From assembly GCA_026168455.1 (NCBI GenBank), contig CM047425.1, forward strand, positions 2,330,001-2,394,000: DNA of 64,000 bases. The letters run 5' to 3'. Shown here piece after piece: positions 1 to 13,203 of the stretch (positions are counted from its first letter, which is position 1; each line of letters opens with the position of its first letter). The notes beneath the pieces are model-generated. The model saw only the letters and a program-made list of their open reading frames with translations, did no database searches and was not told the DNA's origin. Source of the DNA: Theocolax elegans. Lineage: Eukaryota; Arthropoda; Insecta; Hymenoptera; Cerocephalidae. The position numbers were made by a program, and so were the translations under genes.

Positions 1-1199
1 ATATATTTGTGTATAAATATAATTATACATAATATTGATGTGTGTATATATATATAATATATGTAATTACTCGTTTCCAACAAACAGCATTCTATATTGT
101 AGAAACGATCCGCAAAGTGTGTACAGAGAGACAGAGAGTGAGAGAGAGAATAATCGTAACGATAAGCCTCGTGTGTATACAACTACGCACTCTAAACCAA
201 AGTACATCTAAGAATAACACCGCATATACACAATCCAGCGTATATATATATATATATATATATATATAACATATACGCGAAAATTATCCGATCGGTCTTA
301 TGTATATAAGCAAACACACAGACTCCGCGCGAGACGCCGGCATTCAATGAACTCATCTTTGCATCCTCTACACGTGCCTCTATATAACGCATATATGTAT
401 GTATATATAGAACCACGTGCGTATATTGATACAATAAAGAAAAAAAAATTTTTTTTTTATCTCATCTCGTAAGAGAGAGAGAGGAGTGTAAAATCGTCAG
501 CAAGAGGAGAGGAGGTAAAGAGAACAACGAGGACAAAGAGAAATCTCGTTGGAGGTCTAGTTTTTTTTTTCTTTTTATTTTCTTAACGGGCCGATAAGGA
601 GAACGCGGCCTTTTGGTTTTTAGGTCGACTGGGAAAGCAATGGAAGTATTTTCTATTTTTTTTTTCTTTTAGTTAGTTGAGTTTGGGATTGTTTGTATTG
701 ATGGATTTTAGTTGAGCATATTTGGTGCTTTTTTTCATGTGGACGGATGTTTAATGTATATTATATACGTTTTGGTTTGATTTTATTGGAAGGTGGTTTT
801 TTTTAAATAGCGATTGGTAGGAATTTATCGATTTTCCCGAGTCGAAGGAGAAAAGGAAAAGTTCTTTTCCTTTTACAACTTTTCGGTAAAAGATTTTATT
901 TATAAATAATACGATACAACTCGGATAACGAAAAGAAAATGAAAAAATATAAAAACAAAAAAGGATATTATAATATACTTTGTAATGTATAATTGCTGTA
1001 ATTTGTATACAAAAAATAATGTACTATAGTTGAATTATGTATGCGTAAATATTGTATTACATGTATCGTAGCAGGTGCGTAAAATTTTTAAACTACGGTG
1101 TTAAAGTATGAACCGAGTGCTTTTCTTTTAGGTATTTTATTAGTGTATAAATGGTTTTTTCTCCATAATTTTAAATGTCTAGTTCAATTTATCACCATA
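1..1199. other. AT-rich intergenic or intronic DNA, no gene seen
   Basis: This stretch has a (TA)n run near 241-267 and purine-rich GA blocks near 130-150 and 470-545. The region 300-600 is somewhat richer in G+C than its surroundings and includes a GAGGAG|GTAAAG donor-like string near 510. It could belong to a 5' leader or promoter, but no coding frame with family resemblance is present. The short reading frames here are built from simple repeats. Confidence 0.4.
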
Positions 1200-1379
1200 A
1201 GCCTCTTTGGACATTTAAATTTCGCGCCGAAAATTTAATTGATTATTCCATATTCATTGTAAAAATAATAGGTAGCGGGAATGATTCTTTTTTTTTATTC
1301 AAAATAATTATTTTTATAATGTAAACACGGAATAATCAATTAAATTTTAGGGGCGAAATTTATATTTATCAAGAGGCTT
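1200..1379. repeat. Palindromic MITE, family with TTTCGCGCC arms (copy 1)
   Basis: The left arm starts with AAGCCTCTTTGG, followed by a TTTAAATTTCGCGCC block and AATTGATTATTCC. The right arm is its inverted counterpart and ends in AAGAGGCTT. The centre is an A/T-rich loop of roughly 60 bp. Related copies lie at about 12880-13203 and, truncated, at about 36530-36655. Three dispersed copies sharing the arm sequence support a non-autonomous DNA transposon. No coding capacity is seen. Confidence 0.7.
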
Positions 1380-2070
1380 CAGCATCACTTTAATATTACA
1401 CCCTTGTGTTTCTTTATTTAATTGTTCTTCTGAGCGTGTTTTTTTTATGTATTGGAAAAATCACGAGTATATACAAAAATAGTAAACTATTACGATTAAT
1501 AAATTTCAATTCACGAAACATCAAAAAGAATGTCCGACACTCGTGTGTAAAAGTAGTACTTTACGCGCTTGTATAGTATAGTTTCACTTTATATATAGTA
1601 TGCAAAAAAAATTTTGTAGTACAATTGCAAAGTTTGTTATCTGAACGCACTGCGTCGAAAGATCCTATTAAAATAAAATTTAATAATAAAAATAATAATA
1701 TTCAATAAGAAAAATAATAAGAATAATAATATAGATCAATAAAAATAATCAAGATATTATTGATCTTATTTATTTATTATTTTACTTTTTTTTCTTTCTT
1801 TTTTTGTTCGCAACGATATAATTATTTTCCTTTTTTTGAGATGCACGTACAGAAATAGAGAATTAAAACATTTCCAGATCCGTCGAGATTAGTAATTTCA
1901 GGTGTGTTATTGATTACGCGCAAACATAGAACAACTGTTCAAAGATAACTATAGAAATATTTTATATTAAAAAAAATTTGTCAAATTTATCGGAAGTTAA
2001 TTATGTACATGCATGTACAGCAAATTGAAACGAAATAATAATTTATCATACATTATCGTAATTTTTGTAA

Positions 2071-2660
2071 TTAACGGATGTCGAGACGAAATTACAGGGA
2101 TCTACACTTTTTTAACCCAAAAATTATATTTGAAATAATGAATTAAATATCTGAACAAAATTCATACAGATAGAAAGACATGACGTTTGATTTTTAAAGA
2201 GAAAATAATTTGTCTAGTATTAATTAATTCAACAATTTTTCGTTTGTAATTGTTAATCAAGAAAGACATAAATTTTCAACCCAAACATCTTAATTATAAT
2301 ATTAGCTATATATATTACATCGGTTAAATTACGTTTTTGAGGGTAAATGTTAATTGTAAAGTGTTGCGCTTAAATTTATTATTATAGTTAATAATAAATA
2401 AATTTTTAATGGTTAAATAGAAACTTATTTAAATGTATTTTTATTTATTAAAAAAAATGATAAATAATCTAAAAAAAATAAAATTAAAAAATAAATAAGC
2501 ATTAAGATTGTATAAAAATCTAGAAAAATTTGGGTATATTTTTTAAAACGTGCCTGAGGGTCTAACGTTTAAGATTTTTTCAGAAAGCTATATTTATAAG
2601 AAAATATAAAAAAATATATCATCTGATTCTTACACGTCCTGCAAAATTCTAATTACATTA
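2071..2660 (-). repeat. Degenerate TTAA-type MITE, GGGATGTC family (reverse copy)
   Basis: The segment begins TTAACGGATGTCGAGAC and continues with blocks (AATTACAGGGATCT, CCCAAAAATTATAT, TCTGAACAAAATT) that match the reverse complement of the better preserved copies at 33960-34330 and 41869-42248. The far end is eroded: a GTGCCTGAGGGTCTAACG block near 2550 is recognisable, but the terminal repeat is not. The right boundary is approximate. Confidence 0.5.
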
Positions 2661-2689
2661 AGAGGAGAAGAGGATATCGGACCCCGGAA

Positions 2690-3030
2690 AGGTTATATAT
2701 TAATGTAAAATGAATTATTAATTTTTGTAAAATCTATAATGTCAGGTTCTTGTATTTGATTTAAACAATATGTATGAATTTTTTTTAAATTGTAAATATC
2801 AAAATAATTTTAATGTTGGAAATAAAACCAACCAAAAATCGTGTTTACTTAAAATTAATTAAAAGAATTATATTTTAAAAAAAACCGCAAAGTCAATTAA
2901 GCTCTTCCTTATGTTTTAAAATATCTTTATGAATTTTTCCAAACATTCAATTTAATATTTTATACATTGATTCGTGAGTTGGGAAAGGTAGATTCCTGTA
3001 ATCTGAGTATATCGAATTACCCTATACAGA
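2690..3030 (+). repeat. Degenerate MITE, GGGATGTC family (forward, partial copy)
   Basis: The blocks CTCTTCCTTATGTTTT (near 2902) and GTAGATTCCTGTAATCTGAGT (near 2987) match the 3' half of the family copy at 41869-42248 in the same order and spacing. The terminal repeats are not intact. This is an old, diverged copy sitting next to an inverted relative at 2071-2660. Confidence 0.45.
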
Positions 3031-3444
3031 TAATAAATTATCGTAACTTTCGTAATTCTTATTATAAATCATGAAAAAAAATTAATTTATAATCACAATT
3101 ATACCGTAAAAATCTTTATACAAACCATATGACTTTTTAATATTCTATACACTATGTAAAAATAATGAAAATTTCAAAATTGAAACAAAAAAATGTATCC
3201 CTGTATATTAACAGTAAATTGCTTTAAAACACACCTATATAGGCAACAGATGAATGTCTTATCGATCTCGATCGTACATTTACCTACTTATTTACCTACT
3301 TATACACATATTGTCTACTAAATTTTATCACTATACTTCCTATTTCCCGCGTGAAAAAAAGCTACACGGATATAAGTACATGTATTTACGTATATTTTAA
3401 TGTGAAAAATTTATATGAACAAATAAAAAAAATGTTTGCATTAC

Positions 3445-3591
3445 CTGTTTCTACCTAAGACGAGAGTCGTCAGGAATCGGCTGTCTTGAAATCGTAGCCT
3501 CTGATCATCGTCACGATGTTGCTGGCTCGTAGCGGTGACAGTTGCCGCAGCTGAACTAATTTTGCCCTGATGCCTCATTTCGCCTGCGGCT
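3445..3591 (-). CDS. Candidate second coding exon of an unrecognised minus-strand gene
   Basis: On the minus strand a TTGCAG acceptor precedes 147 bases that are open, markedly richer in G+C than the flanks, and end AACAG|GTAATG, a good donor. In the frame that continues from the candidate first exon at 22604-22656 (which ends with two bases of a codon), the exon reads RAAGEMRHQGKISSAAATV and goes on through QQHRDDD to LVLGRNR with no stop. I do not recognise the family. Alternatively translation could begin at the internal ATG at 3578 within this exon. No third exon was identified in the remaining 3.4 kb. Support is splice-signal quality, composition and phase compatibility only. Confidence 0.4.
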
Positions 3592-3740
3592 CTGCAACCG
3601 GGTACATCGTGCGTGTTAAATGGGATGCGCTTGCTTAAGGCGTTTTTTTTATATTTACGTTTATGTGTAAAAATTAGCGGTGGAAAATATGGTGTAAATT
3701 GATAAGGAGTTTGCACTTTTAAAAAGAGAGTGAAATGTAT

Positions 3741-3915
3741 ATCGTCGGCTTAGCGGTCGGCTTAGGGTGTCAATTCAGAAATAGTTTTAAGAAAGTGACA
3801 ATTAAAAATTCTTTTCAGAAGGTGCTGATTGAAAATTTTTTTCAAGAAAGTCCAGTGTCCGCGGACAAATTAAATTATTTCTGAATAGACACCCTTTTGT
3901 ACTAAGTCGACGACA
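3741..3915. repeat. Short palindromic element (MITE-like)
   Basis: The left arm (ATCGTCGGCTTAG, then GGGTGTCAATTCAGAAATA) is mirrored on the right by TATTTCTGAATAGACACCC, then CTAAGTCGACGA. The arms are about 40 bp and imperfect, with roughly 95 bp between them. Only this copy was noticed in the window. Confidence 0.5.
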
Positions 3916-4769
3916 TACGAAATTACACTTTTGAAAGTAATTTCTCACATTTTACTGTTTTAAAGTTGTCGATTTACATCATTTTCTACAATCAATTTTT
4001 ACACTTTAGGATTAGGAGTAGTATTAAAATATAGATAAATGGATATTTTGACTGTTCAAAGGCAAGATAACCTAAAAATTCATAATTTTTACGTGACCTT
4101 TCTGTCATTTTTAGTTTATTTACATTAAATAACACAAGATTATTAGTAAAATATGTTATTTGGAAAAAATAACATAAACATTCATAATTATTTACCATGA
4201 TATATGTTGTTACAATTTTTAGGTTACTGACGTATTTTGCTAAGATTAGCACGGAGTTTAAAAAGAATTAACCTAAACATTTGGAATATTATTTTTTTAT
4301 GGTACTTGTATATAATTTTTAGCAAGCTGATAAACAAATAATGTTAACTTTAATAGCCCTTTATTTCCCTAATTTTTAGATTCATATATATCGTTGCTAA
4401 TAAAAATTATTCTCGAGCCGAGTTTACTCTCGTGTCATTTTTAAGCGACTGACCAAATGTTATATGTACCTATACCGTAGTATGACGTAAAATTTGGGAC
4501 CTACCAGCGGGATCATAGAAAATTAATTTTTAAAAATTTATAACATCTAAAAAATATAATTAGTCATTCTACTATCACTAACTTTGTAACTCAATAGCTG
4601 TGTTAATTAAAGTAAACCTTATAAATCTTAACTTTTCTATAGTTTTCTAGGTTACTCATGAAATTTCATAAATTTAGGATGTCTTAAAAAAAATATTAAT
4701 TATTTATATAATAGATCCATAAGGATAAAAAAATTGATAATTCTTTCATCATATTGAAAAAAATTATTA

Positions 4770-5135
4770 AACTTTTAATAATAATATATGATGCCTAAAT
4801 TTGAGACAATGAGAAACATTTATAAATTATTATTAATTTTTATTACTTTTTTGTGAATCTTATAAAATTTTTACCTTTAAAAAAGGAGTATTTTTTTATA
4901 TAATTAATTTATACCTTATTCTTTTCATTATCGTAAATTTTTCACTCACAAAAAGTACACTCTACAGGATCCCTATAATCCCGAAAACAGGTTTTTCTCA
5001 CTCTACTATCTTACGGGTGAAAAAATCAGAAACAATTAATAACTATTGTTAAACATTTATAAAAACTGATAAAAATTAATAACTATTTTTACTTGTCTCA
5101 AATGTAGGTATTAATAATAGCTATCTATGTTTATA
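4770..5135. repeat. Palindromic AT-rich MITE (copy 1 of family also nested in the piggyBac relic)
   Basis: The left arm contains AATAATATATGATGCC and AAATTTGAGACAA. The right arm has the inverse, TTGTCTCAAATGTAGG, then TATTAATAAT. The body repeats ATTATTAATTTTTATTACTTTT. A second copy with the same layout lies at about 43083-43550, where TTTGAGTCAA and TTGTCTTAAG play the same role. Confidence 0.6.
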
Positions 5136-7072
5136 ATTTTTTTTATATATACACTTTTAAATATTTATTATCGATTCTAATTGTTTCAATTTCCGCCTGA
5201 GTGAATATAATTTTTAAGTGACAGGACCAAGTATCATAACTTTATCCTGCCGTTGTAAAAAGGGAAAGTTAACCTCCACAAACGCTTTGTCTTGTTAATT
5301 ATCCTATAAAAATAATTTTCTGACGCCAATCTAGTAAATAAAAATACATTATTTTTTATCATTATCTGCCACCACAATTTTTAGATTTCTGAAGTTTATC
5401 CTACTAAATTTCAAATCACCTTCTTTCCGTACAATTATCAAATACATTCTCCATATTTCCCGTAATAAAAAAACTAACCTAAAAATTCACAATCATCCCA
5501 TAAAAATTTACGACGTTAATCCAAAAATTAAACAACAGAATATTCATTTTAATTTACATTTTCACGTAACAAACATTGACAATAATACTCATGAGATGAA
5601 AAATGAGCAGACGACGCTGCCTCCTCCATGGAATATTTTGAAATTGACGTTCAGCCGATCGTCACCTAAATACTTTTAATAGAATAATTGAGACGGGATT
5701 GGCCTTATACCACCCAAGGCTATTTTTAGATATAACACAAAGGGATATACATATCCCATCCTGTTTGCTAAAAATATATATCGTCGTATATCCTTATACA
5801 CGAACCTAATATTTTTCAGTATATTACCTATAATCAAATTTATCAATTTAAATATTTCTAATGTATAGTAATGTTAAAATAATCATTCATATAGTAAAAA
5901 TGTTGTATAATTATATATCGTGGTCGGTATAAAAATAATAATTTAAAATATATATTATAAATTAAATAAATAAAATAATAATATTGATATATAGCTGAGA
6001 TTCGAAAATATATCGATTAAACTGTTGCATTTTAAGAATATATTAATAATCAATAATTGTCTAAAATATATAAATGCATAAATATAGAAATATTGAAAAT
6101 TATTTATTTTTTTAAAATATTTTTTGGTAACATAACCTAAAATATATTTTCAATTACGTATATCGCTAAAAATTTTCTGAAATATTCCTCGTTTACGATA
6201 TGGCATTCTAAAAACCAAAAGAAAAGAAAAATTAAAAATATATATATATATTCTTGAAACCGTGTACCTGTATACATCAAAACGAAAATAAATTTTAGCC
6301 TTGTCTACATTCGCTATATATATCCTCTACATATTTGAATATACTTATAACAGACATTCCTTAGCCGTTTCGCGCGATCTAATTTCCTTTGTACACAGAA
6401 GTTATATACATATAAAACGTCTCGAAAGGAAACGACCTGTAAAAATCGCCGTTCATCACCCGCACAAGTACAATCACACGTGAAATTTCTTAAAATCTTT
6501 GTACTATTAAAAAACAAAACAGCAATTTCCTTTACAATAAAACCATCCACTTATCATGACAAATGATCATATCATTAAAATCATATGTTTGTTTTGATCA
6601 CCATCATAAACGATATCATTCGACGAAAGTTGCGGTTGCATTAAAATCGATTTTTCGAAGCGAAGAAACCCCAAAATAAAAAGCACATTATTAATACCTG
6701 TAACGACCGCTGATTTTTCCTCTTTCCGTAAAGAATGACGGATAAGAAATTTGGAATAAACACGACATCATAATATATAAAGATCGACGCACTGGACTGA
6801 CTGTAAACAACAATGATATTCTCTTTAAACCACTAAGTATACATCACTGCATGCTTCACAAAATTTAAACGAGCATTTCAATATTTTTCGACAACGATAA
6901 ATATATTTCAGTGTGTAGACGAGTCAATTAGAAAAAAAAAGAAATAATATGTTCACTCTATATGTCATACACGTGTATAGATTCGGATGTCACTGATATT
7001 TGATGTGTGTAACAATTACAGACACGGATGTGTGCGTGTGTGGATATGTATATATAATATTATATATATATA

Positions 7073-7075
7073 TGT

Positions 7076-7115
<40 letters not shown>
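7073..7115. repeat. (TG)n microsatellite
   Basis: About twenty uninterrupted TG dinucleotides are flanked by TA-rich and TG-rich imperfect sequence from about 7030 to 7150. Translation of this run gives a spurious cysteine/valine reading frame, which is not a gene. Confidence 0.9.
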
Positions 7116-7118
<3 letters not shown>

Positions 7119-8144
7119 GGTGTATTGTTGTGCGTGTGTGCACGTGTATATTCTACATACTTTCACTCGAAAGCTGTAAATGATAAATACAAAAGCTTAT
7201 CGATGATTATTCTTCGATTATGTATCGTTACACATTTTGATTATCGTAAACGTGCATGTAGAAGCGTTATCTAACCTGTCATAGTAGAAATTAAGTAATA
7301 TATAAAAATATATACAACAAATTGATGTTTTTCTTTTTGTTTTAACTGGTGTGGAAAGCAGAAAATGAACAGTTTGTGACTATAGCGATCCAACGTTTTT
7401 TTTTTGCAAAAATTTTTATACATTCGAAATGTTTCGCACGAATTATTTGATACAGACTTATATAAAATGCGTACTTGATATGTCTTGTATATCTAACGTT
7501 TTTTTTGCAAAATGAATGTAACATCGACATTGATATAAGAACAATGCTTATATATATATCTCAGGTAACCTTAAAAAGATTCTTGGGTAATTATTAATGA
7601 ATTCTCTACTTGTAAATTCAAAATGTTGATATTGTTCTATCGTAATAACCTAATTAGATGGTCTGGAGTTCGATAAATTTGCAAATTTCATTGTCCTATA
7701 TAGAAATGTGGTATAAGACATCTCTAAGTTGGGACCAAATTGACAAGGAAAATTAATATAGAAATTTTGTCGGTCTTGTTGAGCTAACGTCTAACGACTC
7801 TGAGAACTCCGAGTTGCTCGCTCGAAAAGACACGACATAAACCAAAAGGAGAAAGAAGAAGCAAATAAAATACTAAGTTATAAAATTTAAAATATTTTAA
7901 ATAAGAAAGAAAGAAATTTTAAGTCTATGTGTTTCGTCCTAAGACGGGATTCTTTGGAAGTCTTTGAAAAGTCTTAGAAAAGTCTTCACATTTCAAATCG
8001 AGATAAAATTTTTTTCTTTGCGAAATTTCAATAAAATTCCTAAAGACTTCCAAGATTTTGTGACTTCTTAACTTATATATTTTATTTTACTTTTTTTGAC
8101 TTTTTGTTGTGCGTAACCCCTCGGGTAGACACTTAAACGAAAAA

Positions 8145-8372
8145 CCAGAAGAAAGTTGAGTTCTAGTAGATATGTGATCAGAAAAAAAGAAGCGCAGTTC
8201 GCTCAATTTGGGGCAAAGTTATGGAGAAAATAAGAAATTGAAGAACTGTAGACCAAATAGAAACAAAAATTCTTCAATTTCTAATTTTTTCATAACTTTG
8301 CTCCAAATGGAGCGATATATGCTTCTTTTTTCTAATCACATCTACTAAAACTCAACTTTCTTCTGAATTTGG
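8145..8372. repeat. Fold-back element with ~95-bp arms
   Basis: The left arm begins CCAGAAGAAAGTTGAGTT and the right arm ends in the inverse, AACTCAACTTTCTTCTG. Both arms share TAGTAGAT, AGAAAAAAGAAGC, CGCTC, ATTTGG, CAAAGTTATG and GAAATTGAAGAA blocks in mirrored order. Predicted RNA from it would be a near-continuous hairpin. Another weaker inverted repeat (GGAAGTCTTT / AAAGACTTCC) lies just upstream at about 7955-8055. Confidence 0.7.
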
Positions 8373-9170
8373 ATGTAATAATCCTACTTCTATTCGTTTC
8401 CGGAGCTATAACTTTGACCATATTAAAATATTTGAGCTTCCTTTTTTAAAACGTATCTACTCGATCTCAGCTTTCTTTTAAAATTTAGTTTATACGTACA
8501 TCTTTAATTGTTTTTGAGTTATAAGCATTTAAACTCAACGGCTTTTTCGGTGAGATTTTTCATTATTTGCTTATATCTATCGTAAAAATGGCCATTGGAC
8601 ACTAAAACTCCGGCTTTCTGCATGATTTTATAGTAGAAATTATATCCTAGAGTTTGGTAAGGATCCGTTTTCCAGAGTGTGTGACCTCTCCTTGTAAGAC
8701 TTTAAAAACAGTCAACAGAAATTACAGTTTCGTTGTATGCTAATACCATAGGAATACTGTCTATGTACAATTCGGTCATTATTATTGTTGTGGAAAATGT
8801 ATAGATATAGATTTTACCAATCAAACCATCATTAAATTTTAAACTTGTTAAAAGTTCAAGTTATATGTTTTTGTTCACGGTGATCTATATTTTCCATGCG
8901 CTAAAACTTATAAAAACTATTTGACCCCATAAAAAGATTATGATACGCCACTGAAAAATCGTTTATATGACGAAATATCTTACCCAAACCCGATAAACCA
9001 AAAATCTAATATATCATATTTTTTTTTAACTTGTTATGCATAATAAAATTATATTAAATATATTATTTATATTAAAATTTGAGGTAGAACAGTGACAATT
9101 TAAAAGAAACTTAAAAATATAATTTTTATTAATTTTATTAAATTAAGAGAACATGGATGGATATACTTAT

Positions 9171-9323
9171 GTAATTTTTAGTTTATCTATAACACGACAA
9201 CGTTACAAAAAATAACTTCAAAAATATAGGGGGCTCGTTCGTTATACCCCCAAAAAAAATTATTTGTTATAGTAATATTATTATATGATATTTTCTTACT
9301 GATATAATAAATATTAATTACTG

Positions 9324-9370
<47 letters not shown>

Positions 9371-10517
9371 TTATTTTCTAACAATTTATGAAAGATAGTA
9401 ATTGTTTTAGGGGCAGGGGGCATAACGAATAAGATCCAAAGATAGTATTGTCATTGAAGAGATTTCTTTTTCTCAAACTTTCTATTTTTATGGAATATTA
9501 ATAATTGTTAATGGTTATAAGTGATCGATGAATTTTTTTATTGAAAAACATTTACCGCTACATTACCGCTATTTTTTTTTCTCTTGATACTCGGTATATA
9601 TGCGTTATCGTTTCAAGGCTGATTGCAGCTTACGCTTTTTTTTGTCAAACTATAGGCACTACAAGTGATTCATGATTTCTGGCATATTCTTGTTGTAATT
9701 TTTGTCGGATCGTGTAGAAAAATCCGGGGTAACGCATACATATTCGAGCTTAAGATATTTTTGACGAGTTGGAAATTTCTGCTCCTATCCGAAATCACAT
9801 TTTCACAGTTTAATTTAACGAAAATGTGTATGGATATATCGTTCTTATGGATGGAACGTTGTTTTGGGAACGTTTCAACAATGTTTGTACCTGTTCTTAT
9901 ATTTATGTAAAATATTGTCACATACACGGCACCAACGTTGCAAACAAGTTTAAGAAACGTTGTTGCAACATTGCAGTGTAACGTGAACGGAAATGCGAAG
10001 AATTTAAATAATCTAAAATATTTAATTGCACTTTTTCATTTTCTGACATACGTTTTCATATATATATATAGAATGCAATGTTGCTTCACTAACGTTCTTT
10101 TTTTAAACTTTGGTTATATATTAAAAAGATGTGAAACTAATGATTACGCTGTAACCTTCTATAAATTTGGGTATATGTTAATGAGGTATAAGTGTATGTT
10201 ATTTAAAGTTGATATGAAAATTATATTTTTGTTGAAATATCTACAAAGTATTTAACTTTCAACATATTTTTAAGTGTGGCTACAACGTTAATATTTTGCA
10301 CATTACAAGTAAAAATTAAAGCATACATAAAATTTTTTTTGTTTACAAACTGACCAATAATTTGCCAATAATTAATGTCAGAAAATTTTGCAATACTTAT
10401 AGGGATCTTACAAATATACAAGAAAATATTTCACGTGTTATCTCAACGTTTCCGTCACATTCCAACAACTGTTAAAACAATACATTGGAAAGTTGACGAA
10501 AAAATGTTACTATATAT
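9171..10517. repeat. Large direct repeat A, copy 1
   Basis: This unit starts at GTAATTTTTAGTTTATC and is repeated immediately downstream at 10518. The copies are nearly identical over ~1.3 kb. They differ by single-base changes in A/T runs, the length of an internal (TA)n, and ~35 bp present here near 10082-10118 but missing from copy 2. Inside is a hairpin formed by CGTTCGTTATACCCCC (near 9238) and GGGGGCATAACGAATAAG (near 9415). No supported gene is present. The open frames on both strands are short and are duplicated with the repeat. Confidence 0.85.
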
Positions 10518-10670
10518 GTAATTTTTAGTTTATCTATAACACGACAACGTTACAAAAAATAACTTCAAAAATATAGGGGGCTCGTTCGTTATACCCCCAA
10601 AAAAAATTATTTGTTATAGTAATATTATTATATGATATTTTCTTACTGATATAATAAATATTAATTACTG

Positions 10671-10713
<43 letters not shown>

Positions 10714-11832
10714 TTATTTTCTAACAATTTATGAAGATAGTAATTGTTTTAGGGGCAGGGGGCATAACGAATAAGATCCAAAGATAGTATTGTCATTGAA
10801 GAGATTTCTTTTTCTCAAACTTTCTATTTTTATGGAATATTAATAATTGTTAATGGTTATAAGTGATCGATGAATTTTTTATTGAAAAACATTTACCGCT
10901 ACATTACCGCTATTTTTTTTTCTCTTGATACTCGGTATATATGCGTTATCGTTTCAAGGCTGATTGCAGCTTACGCTTTTTTTTGTCAAACTATAGGCAC
11001 TACAAGTGATTCATGATTTCTGGCATATTCTTGTTGTAATTTTTGTCGGATCGTGTAGAAAAATCCGGGGTAACGCATACATATTCGAGCTTAAGATATT
11101 TTTGACGAGTTGGAAATTTCTGCTCCTATCCGAAATCACATTTTCACAGTTTAATTTAACGAAAATGTGTATGGATATATCGTTCTTATGGATGGAACGT
11201 TGTTTTGGGAACGTTTCAACAATGTTTGTACCTGTTCTTATATTTATGTAAAATATTGTCACATACACGGCACCAACGTTGCAAACAAGTTTAAGAAACG
11301 TTGTTGCAACATTGCAGTGTAACGTGAACGGAAATGCGAAGAATTTAAATAATCTAAAATATTTAAATTGCACTTTTTCATTTTCTGACATACGTTTTCA
11401 TATATATATAGAATGCAATGTTGCATATATTAAAAAAGATGTGAAACTAATGATTACGCTGTAACCTTCTATAAATTTGGGTATATGTTAATGAGGTATA
11501 AGTGTAATGTTATTTAAAGTTGATATGAAAATTATATTTTTGTTGAAATATCTACAAAGTATTTAACTTTCAACATATTTTTAAGTGTGGCTACAACGTT
11601 AATATTTTGCACATTACAAGTAAAAATTAAAGCATATATAAAATTTTTTTTGTTTACAAACTGACCAATAATTTGCCAATAATTAATGTCAGAAAATTTT
11701 GCAATACTTCCATAGGGATCTTACAAATATACAAGAAAATATTTCACGTGTTATCTCAACGTTTCCGTCACATTCCAACAACTGTTAAAACAATACATTG
11801 GAAAGTTGACGAAAAAATGTTACTACTTATAT
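10518..11832. repeat. Large direct repeat A, copy 2
   Basis: This is the tandem second copy, offset by 1347 bp from the first. It ends near the ATATGTAATTTTT junction where copy 1 passes directly into copy 2. Homopolymer-length differences (for example six versus seven T's near 10873/9534) and a shortened segment near 11424 are the main changes. Very recent duplication or an assembly duplicate would both explain the identity. Confidence 0.85.
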
Positions 11833-12879
11833 GTAATTTTTTCAGAAACTACAATAATTTTTGAGCCCTAAGAATAAATGATTTGAAAAGTAGAAAATGG
11901 CCAGTTTCTTAATAATGATAAAACGTTTCGTTTTGTTTATATTAATTCCGCTTACACATACTACATTGCAAAAAAAACTAGAAGTTCCTTATAAAATAAA
12001 TCTGCTCTTTGCAGTCGTGTATCCAAATTAATAAGTAAAAATTACGAGAAAATATTTGAATGGCAATTTTATAACCTGCATCTAGTCAATCTTCTGAGGT
12101 TAACTTTCATTCCCAAAACTGTGTAAATACTTTCAAACTTGCTAATATCTTAAGAATTTCAATGCAAAAATAGCCAAATTTTTTGTATAGAGAAAAAAGC
12201 GTTTCAAACCGTATATATACATTTTTAACCCAGTTTTATCTGTATAAATTATCAAATCGCTACTTATTCTACCAGGAATGTAAAAAAATTAATTAGAACG
12301 TGTCAATCGCTCTTTAGTTAGCGGTATACACAGTAAGTGTTAAGAGATGCTAATAATAGGAATACAAATTGACACGTGCCTTTAACAATTTGAACTCAGG
12401 TTACCCGGTTGCACGTGGTCCTCACACCATATTTATGCGAATATACATATATATAAATAAAGAATTTTCAAAAAATTGGAATTTAATAAGTTGAATTATT
12501 ATTTATGTACTTTAATATAGAAAATTGAGAATTTTGAGGTTAGGCCAAACCATTTTTTTCTGATTATTAATCGTAGACATATTATGAATACTTATTTAAT
12601 AAAAAAAATTTTATAAATGCTTTGTTATTGCTTGGCCAAATTTTTGGTTAAAAAATACATCACAATTACCCAAAAATGTTTCTAATAAATCTTATGAAAT
12701 TCTGTGACGTCATACATACACATATATATCATCAATCGCACTAACAAATATGTAAACTATCCTTGTAGAAAAATAAAAGAATTTGTGCAAGCAAAAATAA
12801 ACTATTAACCAATAATGTGAAAACTGATCATTTTGAAGTTAGTTCAAACAATATATTTAGTCCGCGATGCCAAATTCTC

Positions 12880-13203
12880 TTAGAAATTTAAATTTCGCGC
12901 CAAAAATTTTATCGATTATTCCGTGTTTATTGTGAAAATAATAATTTTAAACAAAAATAAAGAGTTGTCCCCGATAGCTATCGTAACAAGCAAAATATTT
13001 ATATCAAAGAAGAGAAAATAATATTGTTTCGTTTATGTGAAAACTTTGACTTACCAAATGTATAGGTTATGTTTCACCTTTTTTAAGTAAGTCAAAATTT
13101 TTCTCAAAAACGAGAACTCTTTATTTTTATCTAAAACAATTATTTTTACAATAAATACGGAATAATCAATAAAATGTTTTGGCGCGAAATTTAAATTTTT
13201 AAA
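12880..13203. repeat. Palindromic MITE, TTTCGCGCC-arm family (copy 2)
   Basis: The left arm AAATTTAAATTTCGCGCC, then TTATCGATTATTCCGTG, is mirrored by CGGAATAATCAATAAAA, then GGCGCGAAATTTAAATTT. This is the longest copy in the window. It contains AAAGAGTTGTCCCCG, which also appears inverted in the truncated copy near 36550. Confidence 0.7.

Noticed and set aside
42..434. Short overlapping reading frames on both strands ending in IYIYIY runs
   Set aside because: They are translations of (TA)n microsatellite and A/T-rich DNA, with no family resemblance.
6987..7274. Cys/Val-rich 95-codon frame
   Set aside because: It is read through the (TG)n microsatellite.
9665..11391. Duplicated 81-codon frames and overlapping minus-strand frames
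   Set aside because: They are carried twice by direct repeat A, with no homology recognised and antisense overlap. Identity reflects the duplication, not selection.
12300..12400. ACGTGTCAAT / ATTGACACGT inverted repeat ~75 bp apart
   Set aside because: Only ten bases match, with no further arm complementarity or second copy. Chance is likely.
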